A stretch of 64,000 nt of DNA, taken from NCBI GenBank assembly GCA_017429165.1, contig JAFRPL010000014.1, positions 66,113-130,112 on the forward strand, written 5' to 3'. Under the pieces are notes generated by a model. That model was given only the letters and a program-made list of their open reading frames with translations. It was not told the origin of the DNA and searched no databases. A program made the position numbers and the translations under genes. This stretch comes from Clostridia bacterium. Its GTDB lineage: Bacteria; Bacillota; Clostridia; Oscillospirales; CAG-382. Positions within the stretch are counted from its first letter, which is position 1; every line of letters starts with the position of its first letter. This document shows positions 18,976 through 26,320 of this stretch, one piece after another.

Positions 18976-19018
18976 TAGATATACTCCTGTATTTGAGTGG
19001 AATGGGCTGCTTTTTATA

Positions 19019-20173
19019 TCAGACGAGCACGTAGCGCCCGTCGTTTTTCTGTGATACCACGCCGTAGACTTCAAGTACGGTGAGCGTGGACATCACCGTT
19101 CCCGCGTCCAGACCGCTGGCCGAGACGACTTCGTCTATGAAAAGCCCGCCTCCGGCGCCCTTGAGCGCGGTCACGACCGTCACTTCGTCCGGTTCGAGCT
19201 TGCCGATCTTTTCGTACGAATAACCGTCGTGGATCTCTTCCACGCCGGTCGCCGGCGAAACGCGGCTTTCGGCGCGGCGCGGCTGTACGCCGGTATCGTA
19301 CCGCTCGGTGCGGTAGGATTCGGCAGTGATGCGGATCTTGTCGGGATACATAAGCTCCGCGGTGGCAAGCACGTCGGAAGGCCTGTACGCCAGCCGCACG
19401 CCTTTCTGGAGCAGCGTATTGGTGCCGACCGACTGTTTGCTGCCCGAAAGGCCGGGAAGCGCGTAGACTTCTTTGCCCTGCATGATCGCGTCGTTGGCGG
19501 TGATCAGCGCGCCGGAACGTTCGCCCGCCTCGGTGACGAGCGTGGCGTTGGATATGCCCGCTATGAGCCGGTTGCGTTTGGGAAAGCAGTTGCGCGCATA
19601 AGCGCTGCCCGGCGCGTATTCGCTCAGCACGAGCCCTTTTCTTACGATGGTATCGTAAAGCCGGGCGTTTTCGGGCGGGTACGGGCGGTCGATCGCCGTG
19701 CCGAGTATGGCGACGGTGTAGCCCGATCTGCTCAGACATCCGCGGTGAGCCGCGGCGTCGATGCCGGAAGCCATGCCGCTGACCACCACCGCACCTGCGG
19801 CAGCGAATTCGCCCGCGAAATATTCGGTAATTTTGCCGCCGTATTCAGTCATCGAACGCGTGCCGACGACGGATACGAGGTATTCGGAATTGAGGTCTTT
19901 TATCACGCCGCGGTAATACAGCATCGCGGGCGGGGCGTTGATGGCGCGCAGCCGTTCGGGAAAGAACGGATCGCCGTAGCCGAGCACCTTGACGCCGGTG
20001 CGCTCGCATTTTTCGAGTATTGCGAGCGATTCGGTGAGATCCTTGTCACCGAGCACACGCCTCTGACGGTCCGACAGCCGCAGCTCGGACGGGTATTCGT
20101 CGAGCGAATATATCTCTTTGGCGCCGCTGTAACGGCGCAGCAGCTCGCCCGCCGCGCGCGTTCCCGTGCCCAA
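19019..20173 (-). CDS. dprA: DNA-processing protein DprA (Smf)
   Basis: 384 residues from the first usable start, TTG at 20171-20173. The Rossmann-like DNA-binding core has VSVVGTRSMTEYGG, VVSGMASGIDAAAHRG and ILGTAIDRPYPPEN, and a winged-helix-like domain ends the protein. DprA loads RecA on incoming single-stranded DNA during transformation. Family-like residues (YNIWLAQALG) continue in frame upstream of the TTG, back to the TAA of the preceding methyltransferase at 20210-20212, but no ATG, GTG or other TTG exists in that stretch. The true start may therefore be a rare codon such as ATA, or the N-terminus may be shortened. Confidence 0.9.
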   Translation of the reverse strand: MGTGTRAAGELLRRYSGAKEIYSLDEYPSELRLSDRQRRVLGDKDLTESLAILEKCERTGVKVLGYGDPFFPERLRAINAPPAMLYYRGVIKDLNSEYLVSVVGTRSMTEYGGKITEYFAGEFAAAGAVVVSGMASGIDAAAHRGCLSRSGYTVAILGTAIDRPYPPENARLYDTIVRKGLVLSEYAPGSAYARNCFPKRNRLIAGISNATLVTEAGERSGALITANDAIMQGKEVYALPGLSGSKQSVGTNTLLQKGVRLAYRPSDVLATAELMYPDKIRITAESYRTERYDTGVQPRRAESRVSPATGVEEIHDGYSYEKIGKLEPDEVTVVTALKGAGGGLFIDEVVSASGLDAGTVMSTLTVLEVYGVVSQKNDGRYVLV

Positions 20174-20209
20174 CGCTTGCGCGAGCCATATATTATATAA
20201 TAAACGTCG

Positions 20210-20989
20210 TTATTCACGGCAGCGTACCATTTCCCACATTATCACCGCCGAAGCGGCGGCGACGTTGAGACTTTCCGTCCTTCCGGACATGGGTATGATG
20301 ACTCGCGAGGTGCAGGCCGAAGCGAGCGGCCCGCTTATACCGGCGCCTTCGTTGCCGAAGACGAACGAATCTTCTTTTGAGATCGGGAACGTGCCGAGAA
20401 CGCGCGTTTCGCCGTAAAGGCAGGCGGCGTAGACGTTTTTGCCGGAGCTCACCATTGCATCGACCGCCGATACGGCGTCGTCGAGCACGACGATTTCGCT
20501 TGTGAACAGCGCGCCCATTGAAGCGCGCACCGTTTTATACGAATAAATATCGGCGCAGTCGCGCGTGACCGCCACGCAGTTTATCCCCAGCGCGGCGGCG
20601 GTGCGGATCATTCCGCCCAGATTGCCCGCGTCGCGCACGGATTCGAGTATGACGCTGCCGGCGGGCGGGACGGTGTTCTCTTTTACGTTATCAAGATATT
20701 CCGCAACGCAGAATATCCCCTGCGGAGCGCGCTCGGCGGAAAGGCGCGAATATACGCTTTCGCTCACAAGAGTGACTACGCCGGCGCAGGGCGCGAAAAC
20801 CGCGCCGTATTTTTGCAGCGCTTCGCGCGTGACGAACACCTCACAGGGAGTCTTGCCGCTTTTTAAATATTCCTCCAGCAGATGCACTCCTTCAAAGCAG
20901 AACCGGCGTTTTTGTTCGCGTTCCCGCCGTTCCGCAAGGAAGGCCGCCTGCTTGATCCGCTCGTTTGCGCGGGAAACGATCTCTTCCAT
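20210..20989 (-). CDS. TrmH/SpoU-family RNA 2'-O-methyltransferase
   Basis: 259 residues with an N-terminal substrate-binding domain (RRFCFEGVHLLEEYL) and a C-terminal SPOUT knot. The three SpoU motifs are visible: VRDAGNLGGMIRTA, FVFGNEGAGIS and IPMSGRTESLNVAAA. It should methylate a ribose in rRNA or tRNA; the site cannot be inferred. One oddity is DAGNLG where most members have DPGNLG. The ATG at 20987-20989 has GGAG 8 bases upstream. It is the first gene after a strong promoter at 21045-21073. Confidence 0.9.
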   Translation of the reverse strand: MEEIVSRANERIKQAAFLAERREREQKRRFCFEGVHLLEEYLKSGKTPCEVFVTREALQKYGAVFAPCAGVVTLVSESVYSRLSAERAPQGIFCVAEYLDNVKENTVPPAGSVILESVRDAGNLGGMIRTAAALGINCVAVTRDCADIYSYKTVRASMGALFTSEIVVLDDAVSAVDAMVSSGKNVYAACLYGETRVLGTFPISKEDSFVFGNEGAGISGPLASACTSRVIIPMSGRTESLNVAAASAVIMWEMVRCRE

Positions 20990-21044
20990 TTTTATTCTCC
21001 GCGTCCGCGCCCGAAGCGCGGACTGAAAAAAGCACTACTATAAT

Positions 21045-21073
21045 ATAATAGTATGCTTTTTTGCTCTTGTCAA
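21045..21073 (-). promoter_or_regulatory. Sigma-A promoter for the methyltransferase-dprA-topA block
   Basis: On the minus strand TTGACA (21068-21073) and TATTAT (21045-21050) are separated by exactly 17 bases, 56 bases before the methyltransferase ATG. The -35 box overlaps the last codons of prmC. No terminator-like hairpin was seen between here and the left edge, so it may feed the whole downstream block. Confidence 0.85.
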
Positions 21074-21921
21074 TATTTTTTGCCTAAAATTACGCGTTCT
21101 ATACCGTTAAAATCTTTTACGGCGGCGGTCTTGTAGCCATGCGACGCCATTATGGCGGAAACGTCACCCGCCTGACCGTAACCGATCTCGTAAAGAAGCG
21201 TGCCGTGAGGCTTGAGCAGCAGCCCGGCGTATCCGGTGACGGCGCGGTAATAGCGCAGTCCGTCTTCGCCGCCGTCGAGCGCGGTGCGCGGTTCGTACTG
21301 GATCTGCTGCTGCAGAAAATCTATTTCGCTTTCGCGTATATACGGCGGATTGCAGACTATGACGTCGATCCCTTCGGGGACGCGTTCGCGCAGAGCGCGG
21401 TAGTCGTCCTCGTCGAGCGCGTCGAAGCGCATCACTTCCACACCCGGGAATTCTTCGGTATTGCGTTCGGTATAGGGCAGCGCCTTGTACGAAAGCTCGA
21501 GCGCGTATCCTTTCGCGTCCTTACGGGACGCGGCTATGGCGGCGGAAATACATCCGCTGCCCGAACAAATATCGGCGAATACGCCGTTTTGCGGGATACA
21601 GGGCAGAGCCGCCTGAACGAGCGTTTCGGTATCGGCGCGCGGGATGAAGCAGCCCTTGCCGACGTATATCTTTTGCCCGTAGAACCAGCAGTTGCCTATT
21701 ATGTACTGAACGGGCACGCCGTAGCCGAGCTGATTCACCGCGTCGTTCATCTTGAAGATGATATCCTCCGGCAGTTCCTCGTCCGCCTTGAGTATAAGCT
21801 CGGACTTGTCGACGTTCATATAATGGCACATCAGGATGTCGCACAGAGGCGGCGCCTCTTCGCCGAACAGCTGTTTTAGATTGTTCTGCGTGCTTATGCG
21901 GTATTCACCTATCGTCGTCAT
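21070..21921 (-). CDS. prmC: Release factor glutamine methyltransferase PrmC
   Basis: 283 residues. The N-terminal helical domain is followed by a class I methyltransferase fold with DICSGSGCISAAIAA (SAM loop) and CNPPYI, the NPPY motif that positions the glutamine of the release factor GGQ loop. It methylates RF1/RF2. It overlaps the upstream DUF1385 gene by 17 bases. In many Firmicutes the order is DUF1385-prmC-prfA; prfA is not found next to it here, the downstream gene being the TrmH-type methyltransferase. Confidence 0.93.
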   Translation of the reverse strand: MTTIGEYRISTQNNLKQLFGEEAPPLCDILMCHYMNVDKSELILKADEELPEDIIFKMNDAVNQLGYGVPVQYIIGNCWFYGQKIYVGKGCFIPRADTETLVQAALPCIPQNGVFADICSGSGCISAAIAASRKDAKGYALELSYKALPYTERNTEEFPGVEVMRFDALDEDDYRALRERVPEGIDVIVCNPPYIRESEIDFLQQQIQYEPRTALDGGEDGLRYYRAVTGYAGLLLKPHGTLLYEIGYGQAGDVSAIMASHGYKTAAVKDFNGIERVILGKKY

Positions 21922-22945
21922 CGGTATCTCCGTTTTCGGTATTTTCAGCCGGATTTTCTTCGGATGTTTTTTCTTCTTCTTTTGTTTCGTAAGGGATCTC
22001 GAAATCGGCGAAATCCGTATCGTGAAGCGCAGATTTGACCGAGACTATGGCGACTTCTATCATACTGTCGTCGGGTTCTTTGGTGGTGATGCGCTGCATC
22101 CAGAGCCCAGGCGCCGAAAGAATGCGTGTGAGGATGTTTTCGTGCCTGCCGGCGTAGCGGATGAATTCATAGCCGAGCCCCACCACGGGGAGCAGCACCG
22201 CCAGCTTGAGCAGCACGCGTATATAGCCGATATCGTGCGGAATGAACGAGCCGGCGAGTATGGAAAGCGCGAGCAGCACGAATATGAACGAAGTCCCGCA
22301 GCGCGGATGGAAGCGCTTTTGGGCGCGCACGTTTTCTACGTTTAGCTCGAGCCCTTTTTCGTAGCAGAAAATGGATTTGTGCTCGGCGCCGTGATACATA
22401 AACAGCCGCTTTATATCAGGCATGAGCGAAACGAGCGCCAGATAAGTTATGAATATGGCTATCTTGAACACGCCTTCGACCAGCGAAAACGCCCAGCCCA
22501 GACTTACTACGTAGTTATCTATGAGCTTTGCCAGCCACATAGGGACGAACATGAACAGAAGCAGCGCAAGCGCCACGCCCAGCACTCCGCCTATGACGCC
22601 GACGATGGTGAGCATATGCTTGCCGAAATGCTTATCCACCCATTTATCGAACTTGGATTCGGATTCTATTTTGTCGAGCCCGGCCATTTCCATAGACGAA
22701 GTGAGCGTTGAATACGAAAGGATGAGCATTTCTATGAAATTGACCACGCCTCGTATGACCGGCCAGCCGAACGGCTTGAATTTGTCTTTTGCGGCCTTGA
22801 CTTTTTTTGTACGCACCACTATGCTGCCTTTTTCGTTGCGCACCGCTATGGCCATATCGGAACGCGATTTCATCATTACGCCTTCCATTACCGCCTGGCC
22901 GCCGACCGTTCCCAGCCGGCAATTCTTGTTTTTATCTTTACTCAT
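21905..22945 (-). CDS. DUF1385 (YqhQ-family) membrane protein
   Basis: 346 residues. The N-terminus has the family signature GGQAVMEGVMMKS followed by several membrane segments and the conserved MYHGAEHKSIFCYE and HPRCGTSF motifs, in which histidine, glutamate and cysteine could bind metal. The C-terminal 40 residues are acidic and low-complexity. The biochemical role of the family is unknown; frequent linkage to prmC and prfA is the main clue. The ATG at 22943-22945 has GGGGGT upstream. Confidence 0.88.
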   Translation of the reverse strand: MSKDKNKNCRLGTVGGQAVMEGVMMKSRSDMAIAVRNEKGSIVVRTKKVKAAKDKFKPFGWPVIRGVVNFIEMLILSYSTLTSSMEMAGLDKIESESKFDKWVDKHFGKHMLTIVGVIGGVLGVALALLLFMFVPMWLAKLIDNYVVSLGWAFSLVEGVFKIAIFITYLALVSLMPDIKRLFMYHGAEHKSIFCYEKGLELNVENVRAQKRFHPRCGTSFIFVLLALSILAGSFIPHDIGYIRVLLKLAVLLPVVGLGYEFIRYAGRHENILTRILSAPGLWMQRITTKEPDDSMIEVAIVSVKSALHDTDFADFEIPYETKEEEKTSEENPAENTENGDTDDDDR

Positions 22946-23055
22946 GCGTTTACCCCCTTGAAATGTTCACAATTTAGTATTATAATACATCCGTAGAAAA
23001 AAGTACAGTATAATTTGTAAACATTTTCAACTTATTATATTTAATTCGGAGAAAA
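22946..23055. promoter_or_regulatory. Divergent promoter region, DUF1385 gene and RNHCP gene
   Basis: An AT-rich spacer between divergent genes. On the minus strand TATAAT (22979-22984) faces the DUF1385 gene, with only a weak -35 (around 23002-23008). On the plus strand TTGTAA (23015-23020) and TATTTA (23038-23043) are 17 bases apart before the RNHCP gene. Both are weaker than the other promoters in the window. Confidence 0.4.
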
Positions 23056-23409
23056 ATGGAAAACACTCTTTTTACGAAAAAAGACGAATCGTTCGTGTGC
23101 GCCAACTGCGGGCGTAAAGTCCCGGAACTCGGGTACTCTTCGCGCAACCACTGCCCCTACTGCCTGTGCTCGCTGCACGTGGACGTAAACCCCGGCGACC
23201 GCGCGAGCGGGTGCCGCGGGATAATGGATCCGGTCGGCGTGACGGTGGACGGAAAGAAGGGGTTCGTCATAACGCACAGATGCCGCGCGTGCGGATTCGT
23301 GCGCAACAACAAATACCAGAAGGACGACGACGTCGATCTGCTCATAAAGCTTACGAACCCTTACAACGTGACGGAGAAAAAATATGAAAAAGCCAAAGGT
23401 AGACATTAA
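23056..23409 (+). CDS. RNHCP-domain zinc-ribbon protein
   Basis: 117 residues dominated by the RNHCP domain: FVCANCGRKV, then RNHCPYCLCSLHVD, GDRASGCRGIMDP and a final CRACG. The paired cysteines suggest one or two zinc sites. The family is widespread in bacteria and has no established function. The start is preceded by CGGAG. The 3' end overlaps the next gene by 26 bases, so the two are probably translated together. Confidence 0.88.
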   Translation: MENTLFTKKDESFVCANCGRKVPELGYSSRNHCPYCLCSLHVDVNPGDRASGCRGIMDPVGVTVDGKKGFVITHRCRACGFVRNNKYQKDDDVDLLIKLTNPYNVTEKKYEKAKGRH

Positions 23410-24385
23410 AGACATCAAATATTATGTAAACGTCGTGCTGATGTGCCTGCTCGCGTTCGCGGCGGGTTACGTCGTTTCGCCGCACATGGGAAAATACAGT
23501 TCGTTTTTGCTTCTGATCCCAATTGCGGCGGCGAGCGGATTTGTGCGGACAAACGTGCTTGCAAAGGCCGCTGTCTTTGCGGCGTGTGCATATCTGCTCA
23601 GCAGCCTGTACGGCGGAACGCCGCTTCGGTGCGCGCTCTGCGCGGCGCTGTGCGCCGTATGCGCAGTCGCATGTCACTATGCGGCCGAGCTCATACTCGC
23701 AAAAAAAGCTCTGCTCGCGCTCGCGGGCGTTATAATAATTATGTTGACTGTCGTCCCGCACGTGTTCGTGCTCGGCTCACCGTTCGAAGCCGCCGAAAGC
23801 GACAGGAGCATAAACGAATACTTCGCCGCGAATTACGACGCCGATGAATACCGGCTTTCCGAGCTTCAGTTCGATTTTTCGAGCCGCCGTTTTTACGCCC
23901 AGATAACGCCCGAATACGATCTTTCGGTAAAATTCCCCGTATGGTATTCCCGCGCGGGGCTGACCGACGAATGCCTGGACTATCTGAAAGCGCGCGCTAT
24001 GAACGACGCCCGTATCAGGATCGTAACCGCGCTTCGTGCGAAATACCCCGACGGCAGGTACGAAGTGGTCGCCGAAAAAGCGGTTAACGTTTTTGAAAAC
24101 GGTCTGCAGCCCGGGAATATGGTGTTTTCGATCTATATAAGCGCTTACGTCACCGACGCCGAATTCGTGCGGCTGGCGCGCGCGTACACCGCCGCGGCGA
24201 AAGACGCCGGCGCTGATTTCGCTTATCTGGTCTTTTACGGCGGACACGCGGGCAGTTATTACCGCACTCTGACGCTGCGCGGAGAGCCGGAATTCGAAAA
24301 ATGCACGCCGGAATTCATATCGCCGCTGGTGCCCACGCGTTTCTTCGAGAAGTTCGCGGGGCCGAAACTTGCCGATCTGAGCTGA
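23384..24385 (+). CDS. Membrane protein with large C-terminal domain, unknown
   Basis: 333 residues. Four to five hydrophobic segments fill the first 130 residues (from about residue 15), then a soluble domain of about 200 residues follows that is probably extracytoplasmic. No known motif was recognised. The ATG has GGAG at suitable spacing inside the end of the RNHCP gene, with which it overlaps by 26 bases; that coupling is the only functional hint. Confidence 0.75.
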   Translation: MKKPKVDIKDIKYYVNVVLMCLLAFAAGYVVSPHMGKYSSFLLLIPIAAASGFVRTNVLAKAAVFAACAYLLSSLYGGTPLRCALCAALCAVCAVACHYAAELILAKKALLALAGVIIIMLTVVPHVFVLGSPFEAAESDRSINEYFAANYDADEYRLSELQFDFSSRRFYAQITPEYDLSVKFPVWYSRAGLTDECLDYLKARAMNDARIRIVTALRAKYPDGRYEVVAEKAVNVFENGLQPGNMVFSIYISAYVTDAEFVRLARAYTAAAKDAGADFAYLVFYGGHAGSYYRTLTLRGEPEFEKCTPEFISPLVPTRFFEKFAGPKLADLS

Positions 24386-24467
24386 GTCCGGAGCGCCCGT
24401 ACGCATAAAAAAATGTAATATATATGCAGATTTGTTCAATTTTTCTTAACTTTTTTGCGATATACTC

Positions 24468-24496
24468 TTGACATTTTGAGGTCGTTGTGTTAGAAT
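24468..24496 (+). promoter_or_regulatory. Sigma-A promoter for the SEEP-repeat surface protein
   Basis: TTGACA (24468-24473) and TAGAAT (24491-24496) with a 17-base spacer. Transcription should start near 24503, giving an unusually long leader of about 140 bases that contains the stem-loop at 24519-24573. Confidence 0.85.
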
Positions 24497-24518
24497 ACGT
24501 CATGTATAGACGGCGTAC

Positions 24519-24573
24519 CGTATGTTTTTGCGCGTCTTACACGGCGTCATGACCTGACGCGCGGTAACATACG
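24519..24573 (+). promoter_or_regulatory. Long stem-loop in the 5' leader of the SEEP-repeat protein gene
   Basis: CGTATGTT (24519-24526) pairs perfectly with AACATACG (24566-24573), and GCGCGTC (24530-24536) with GACGCGC (24556-24562). The three bases between the arms form two G-U pairs and one mismatch, so an almost continuous 18-pair stem closes a 19-base loop. No T-run follows, so it does not look like a simple terminator. It could stabilise the mRNA or act as a regulatory leader. Confidence 0.65.
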
Positions 24574-24642
24574 CTGCTCCGTTCGTACAGTCATTTCAAA
24601 TAATAAACTCAAAAAAAAAATAAAAGAAATGGAGTTTTGAAA

Positions 24643-25491
24643 ATGAAGAAAATCCTTTCCCTTGTCATTGCGTTCGCTCTCGTTCTGAGCGCGATCTGCA
24701 CGCTCGTCGTTTCTGCGGAAGGCGATCCTTATACCGTAGAAGCCGACAATGACGCTGTCGATCCCGGCGATACCGTTGTGATCTCCGTTATCTTCAACAA
24801 TGTCACCGTTAAAGCCGCCGGCGTCAAAGCCGTGGTTCCCGAAGGCCTTACGTTTGTAAAAGGCAACCTCGTCAACGGAACCATTACTTTCGGTGATCCG
24901 GATGAAGACGATTACATCGAACCCATCGTCAAGACCAATATGACTCTGAACGGCGACAAGATCGATGCTGCCGGTTTCACTTATGCCGAAGCTCAGGTCG
25001 TCAACGGCACCGTCCTTAAGCTCACCCTCACCGCAGGCGAAAACCCCGGCACTTACACCGTGAACATCACCGTCAGCAACGAAGGTGAAGATCCCGTTGA
25101 ATTCCCCGTTGAAATAACCATCAACGGCGAAGTTGAATCTTCCGAAGAACCCTCTGATGAACCTTCTGAAGAACCCTCCGAAGAACCCTCTGAAGAACCT
25201 TCTGAAGAACCCTCCGAAGAACCCTCCGAAGAACCCTCTGAAGAACCCTCCGAAGAACCCTCCGAAGAACCCTCCGAAGAGCCCTCTGAAGAACCTTCCG
25301 AACCCATTGAAGAATCTTCCGAACCCGTTGAAGAGTCTTCCGAACCCGTTGAAGAATCCTCTGAACCCGAACCCGATGAATCCGAAGAATCGGTTCCCGT
25401 TCCTCCGACCGGCGATGCAGGCCTCATAGCTCTTGCGTTCGCTACCGTCATCGCTCTCGGCGCTACCGTTATCGTTAAGAAATCCAAATAA
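24643..25491 (+). CDS. Secreted cohesin-like protein with SEEP repeats and membrane anchor tail
   Basis: 282 residues from the ATG at 24643, which has GGAG at 24631-24634; a TTG six bases upstream is poorly placed. A signal peptide (cut probably after VSA, residue 24) is followed by a beta-rich domain resembling cohesin folds (VDPGDTVVISVIFNN, then VVNGTVLKLTLTA). Next comes a Ser-Glu-Glu-Pro repeat tract and a tail with VPPTGDAG, a hydrophobic helix and KKSK. VPPTG resembles a sortase LPxTG signal with valine for leucine. Very regular codons (GAA, TCC, CCC) and a strong promoter, long leader and terminator suggest high expression. Ligand unknown. Confidence 0.8.
   Translation: MKKILSLVIAFALVLSAICTLVVSAEGDPYTVEADNDAVDPGDTVVISVIFNNVTVKAAGVKAVVPEGLTFVKGNLVNGTITFGDPDEDDYIEPIVKTNMTLNGDKIDAAGFTYAEAQVVNGTVLKLTLTAGENPGTYTVNITVSNEGEDPVEFPVEITINGEVESSEEPSDEPSEEPSEEPSEEPSEEPSEEPSEEPSEEPSEEPSEEPSEEPSEEPSEPIEESSEPVEESSEPVEESSEPEPDESEESVPVPPTGDAGLIALAFATVIALGATVIVKKSK
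25141..25305 (+). repeat. Twelve-base tandem repeat coding for Ser-Glu-Glu-Pro
   Basis: A near-perfect 12-base unit (tcc/tct gaa gaa/gag ccc/cct) is repeated more than ten times, with third-position changes only, apart from one Asp codon in the second unit. It encodes the acidic, proline-rich stalk of the surface protein. Because the period is a multiple of three, copy-number change would alter stalk length without breaking the frame. Confidence 0.9.
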
Positions 25492-25525
25492 TTTACGGTA
25501 GCCTTTAAAGCAAACATATGAGCAC

Positions 25526-25562
25526 CGCCCCGGACTCCGCATAGAGTCCGGGGCGTTTTTTT
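25526..25562 (+). terminator. Rho-independent terminator after the SEEP-repeat gene
   Basis: CGCCCCGGACTC (25526-25537) pairs perfectly with GAGTCCGGGGCG (25544-25555) across a six-base loop and is followed by seven T. Confidence 0.95.
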
Positions 25563-25606
25563 GCCTTTTTGCGGCAAAAAGCGGTAAAAGATAACGACGA
25601 ATCATA

Positions 25607-25635
25607 TTGACAACGCGGCGTCGGTATGGTAAAAT
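25607..25635 (+). promoter_or_regulatory. Sigma-A promoter for the second secreted protein
   Basis: TTGACA (25607-25612) and TAAAAT (25630-25635) with a 17-base spacer, 42 bases before the start codon. Confidence 0.85.
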
Positions 25636-25677
25636 CCAGTTAGGCAAAAACTTATTATAAAAAAGAGGTAATTATTT

Positions 25678-26295
25678 ATGAAACGTACAGCTGTTATCAC
25701 GGCGCTCGCTCTGGCGGCGCTATTATGCGTGTTTTCCGTATTCGCGGCGGGCGGATTCAGCGCTCCCGAAGAGATACGCGCAACTAAGGGCGAAACGGTC
25801 AAAATCGTTTACAGCGCCGAAAACGCCGCAGTCAATTCGCTCGGCGTAAAATACATACCCGCCGAAGGATTCGAATTCAAAGACGGCGACTGGGCGTTCG
25901 AAGACAAAGAGCTTTCCCCCGAACTCAAAATGGGCATCGAGCAGGACGGCGAAACTCTTCACCCCGCGGTATGCGCTTTTTCGGAGCTGACCACCGTCAA
26001 CGGCGCTTTCTTCGAGCTTGAACTCGTTCCGCTCGAAAACGCCAAAACCGAGACCGATATCGAAGTTCAGCTTTCGTATCTCGACGATAATATGGAAAAT
26101 CAGCGCGAAACGATCACAGTCAAAGTGGTGCTCGGCGACGAGGGCGAAAATCCCGAAGATTCCGCCGCTGAAGGATCGCAAGCCGGCGAAAAGGACGGCA
26201 GCGGCAGCACCTGGATCTGGATCGCCATAGCCGCGGCCGTGGTCGTCTGCGCGGTCTGCGCGGTCCTGTTCATACGCAAAAAGAAGAGTAAATAA
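25678..26295 (+). CDS. Secreted membrane-anchored protein, cohesin-like
   Basis: 205 residues. An N-terminal signal peptide (cut near FAA, residue 24) is followed by a beta-rich domain with the same pattern as its upstream neighbour (KGETVKIVYSAENAAVNSLG, later LTTVNGAFFELEL). A short Ser/Glu/Gly linker leads to a C-terminal helix and KKKSK, but no TG sortase-like motif is present. GAGGT precedes the ATG. No terminator separates it from the oxidoreductase gene 26 bases downstream, so they may share a transcript. Confidence 0.78.
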   Translation: MKRTAVITALALAALLCVFSVFAAGGFSAPEEIRATKGETVKIVYSAENAAVNSLGVKYIPAEGFEFKDGDWAFEDKELSPELKMGIEQDGETLHPAVCAFSELTTVNGAFFELELVPLENAKTETDIEVQLSYLDDNMENQRETITVKVVLGDEGENPEDSAAEGSQAGEKDGSGSTWIWIAIAAAVVVCAVCAVLFIRKKKSK

Positions 26296-26320
26296 CGAAT
26301 AAACGCGGAGGGTCATCCAA

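Noticed and set aside
24503-24642. Known riboswitch class
   Set aside because: The stem-loop has no recognisable conserved core of any riboswitch I know, and the downstream gene is a surface protein rather than a metabolic gene.
25141-25305. CRISPR or satellite DNA
   Set aside because: The 12-base period is in frame, codes for a protein stalk and shows only synonymous variation apart from one codon.
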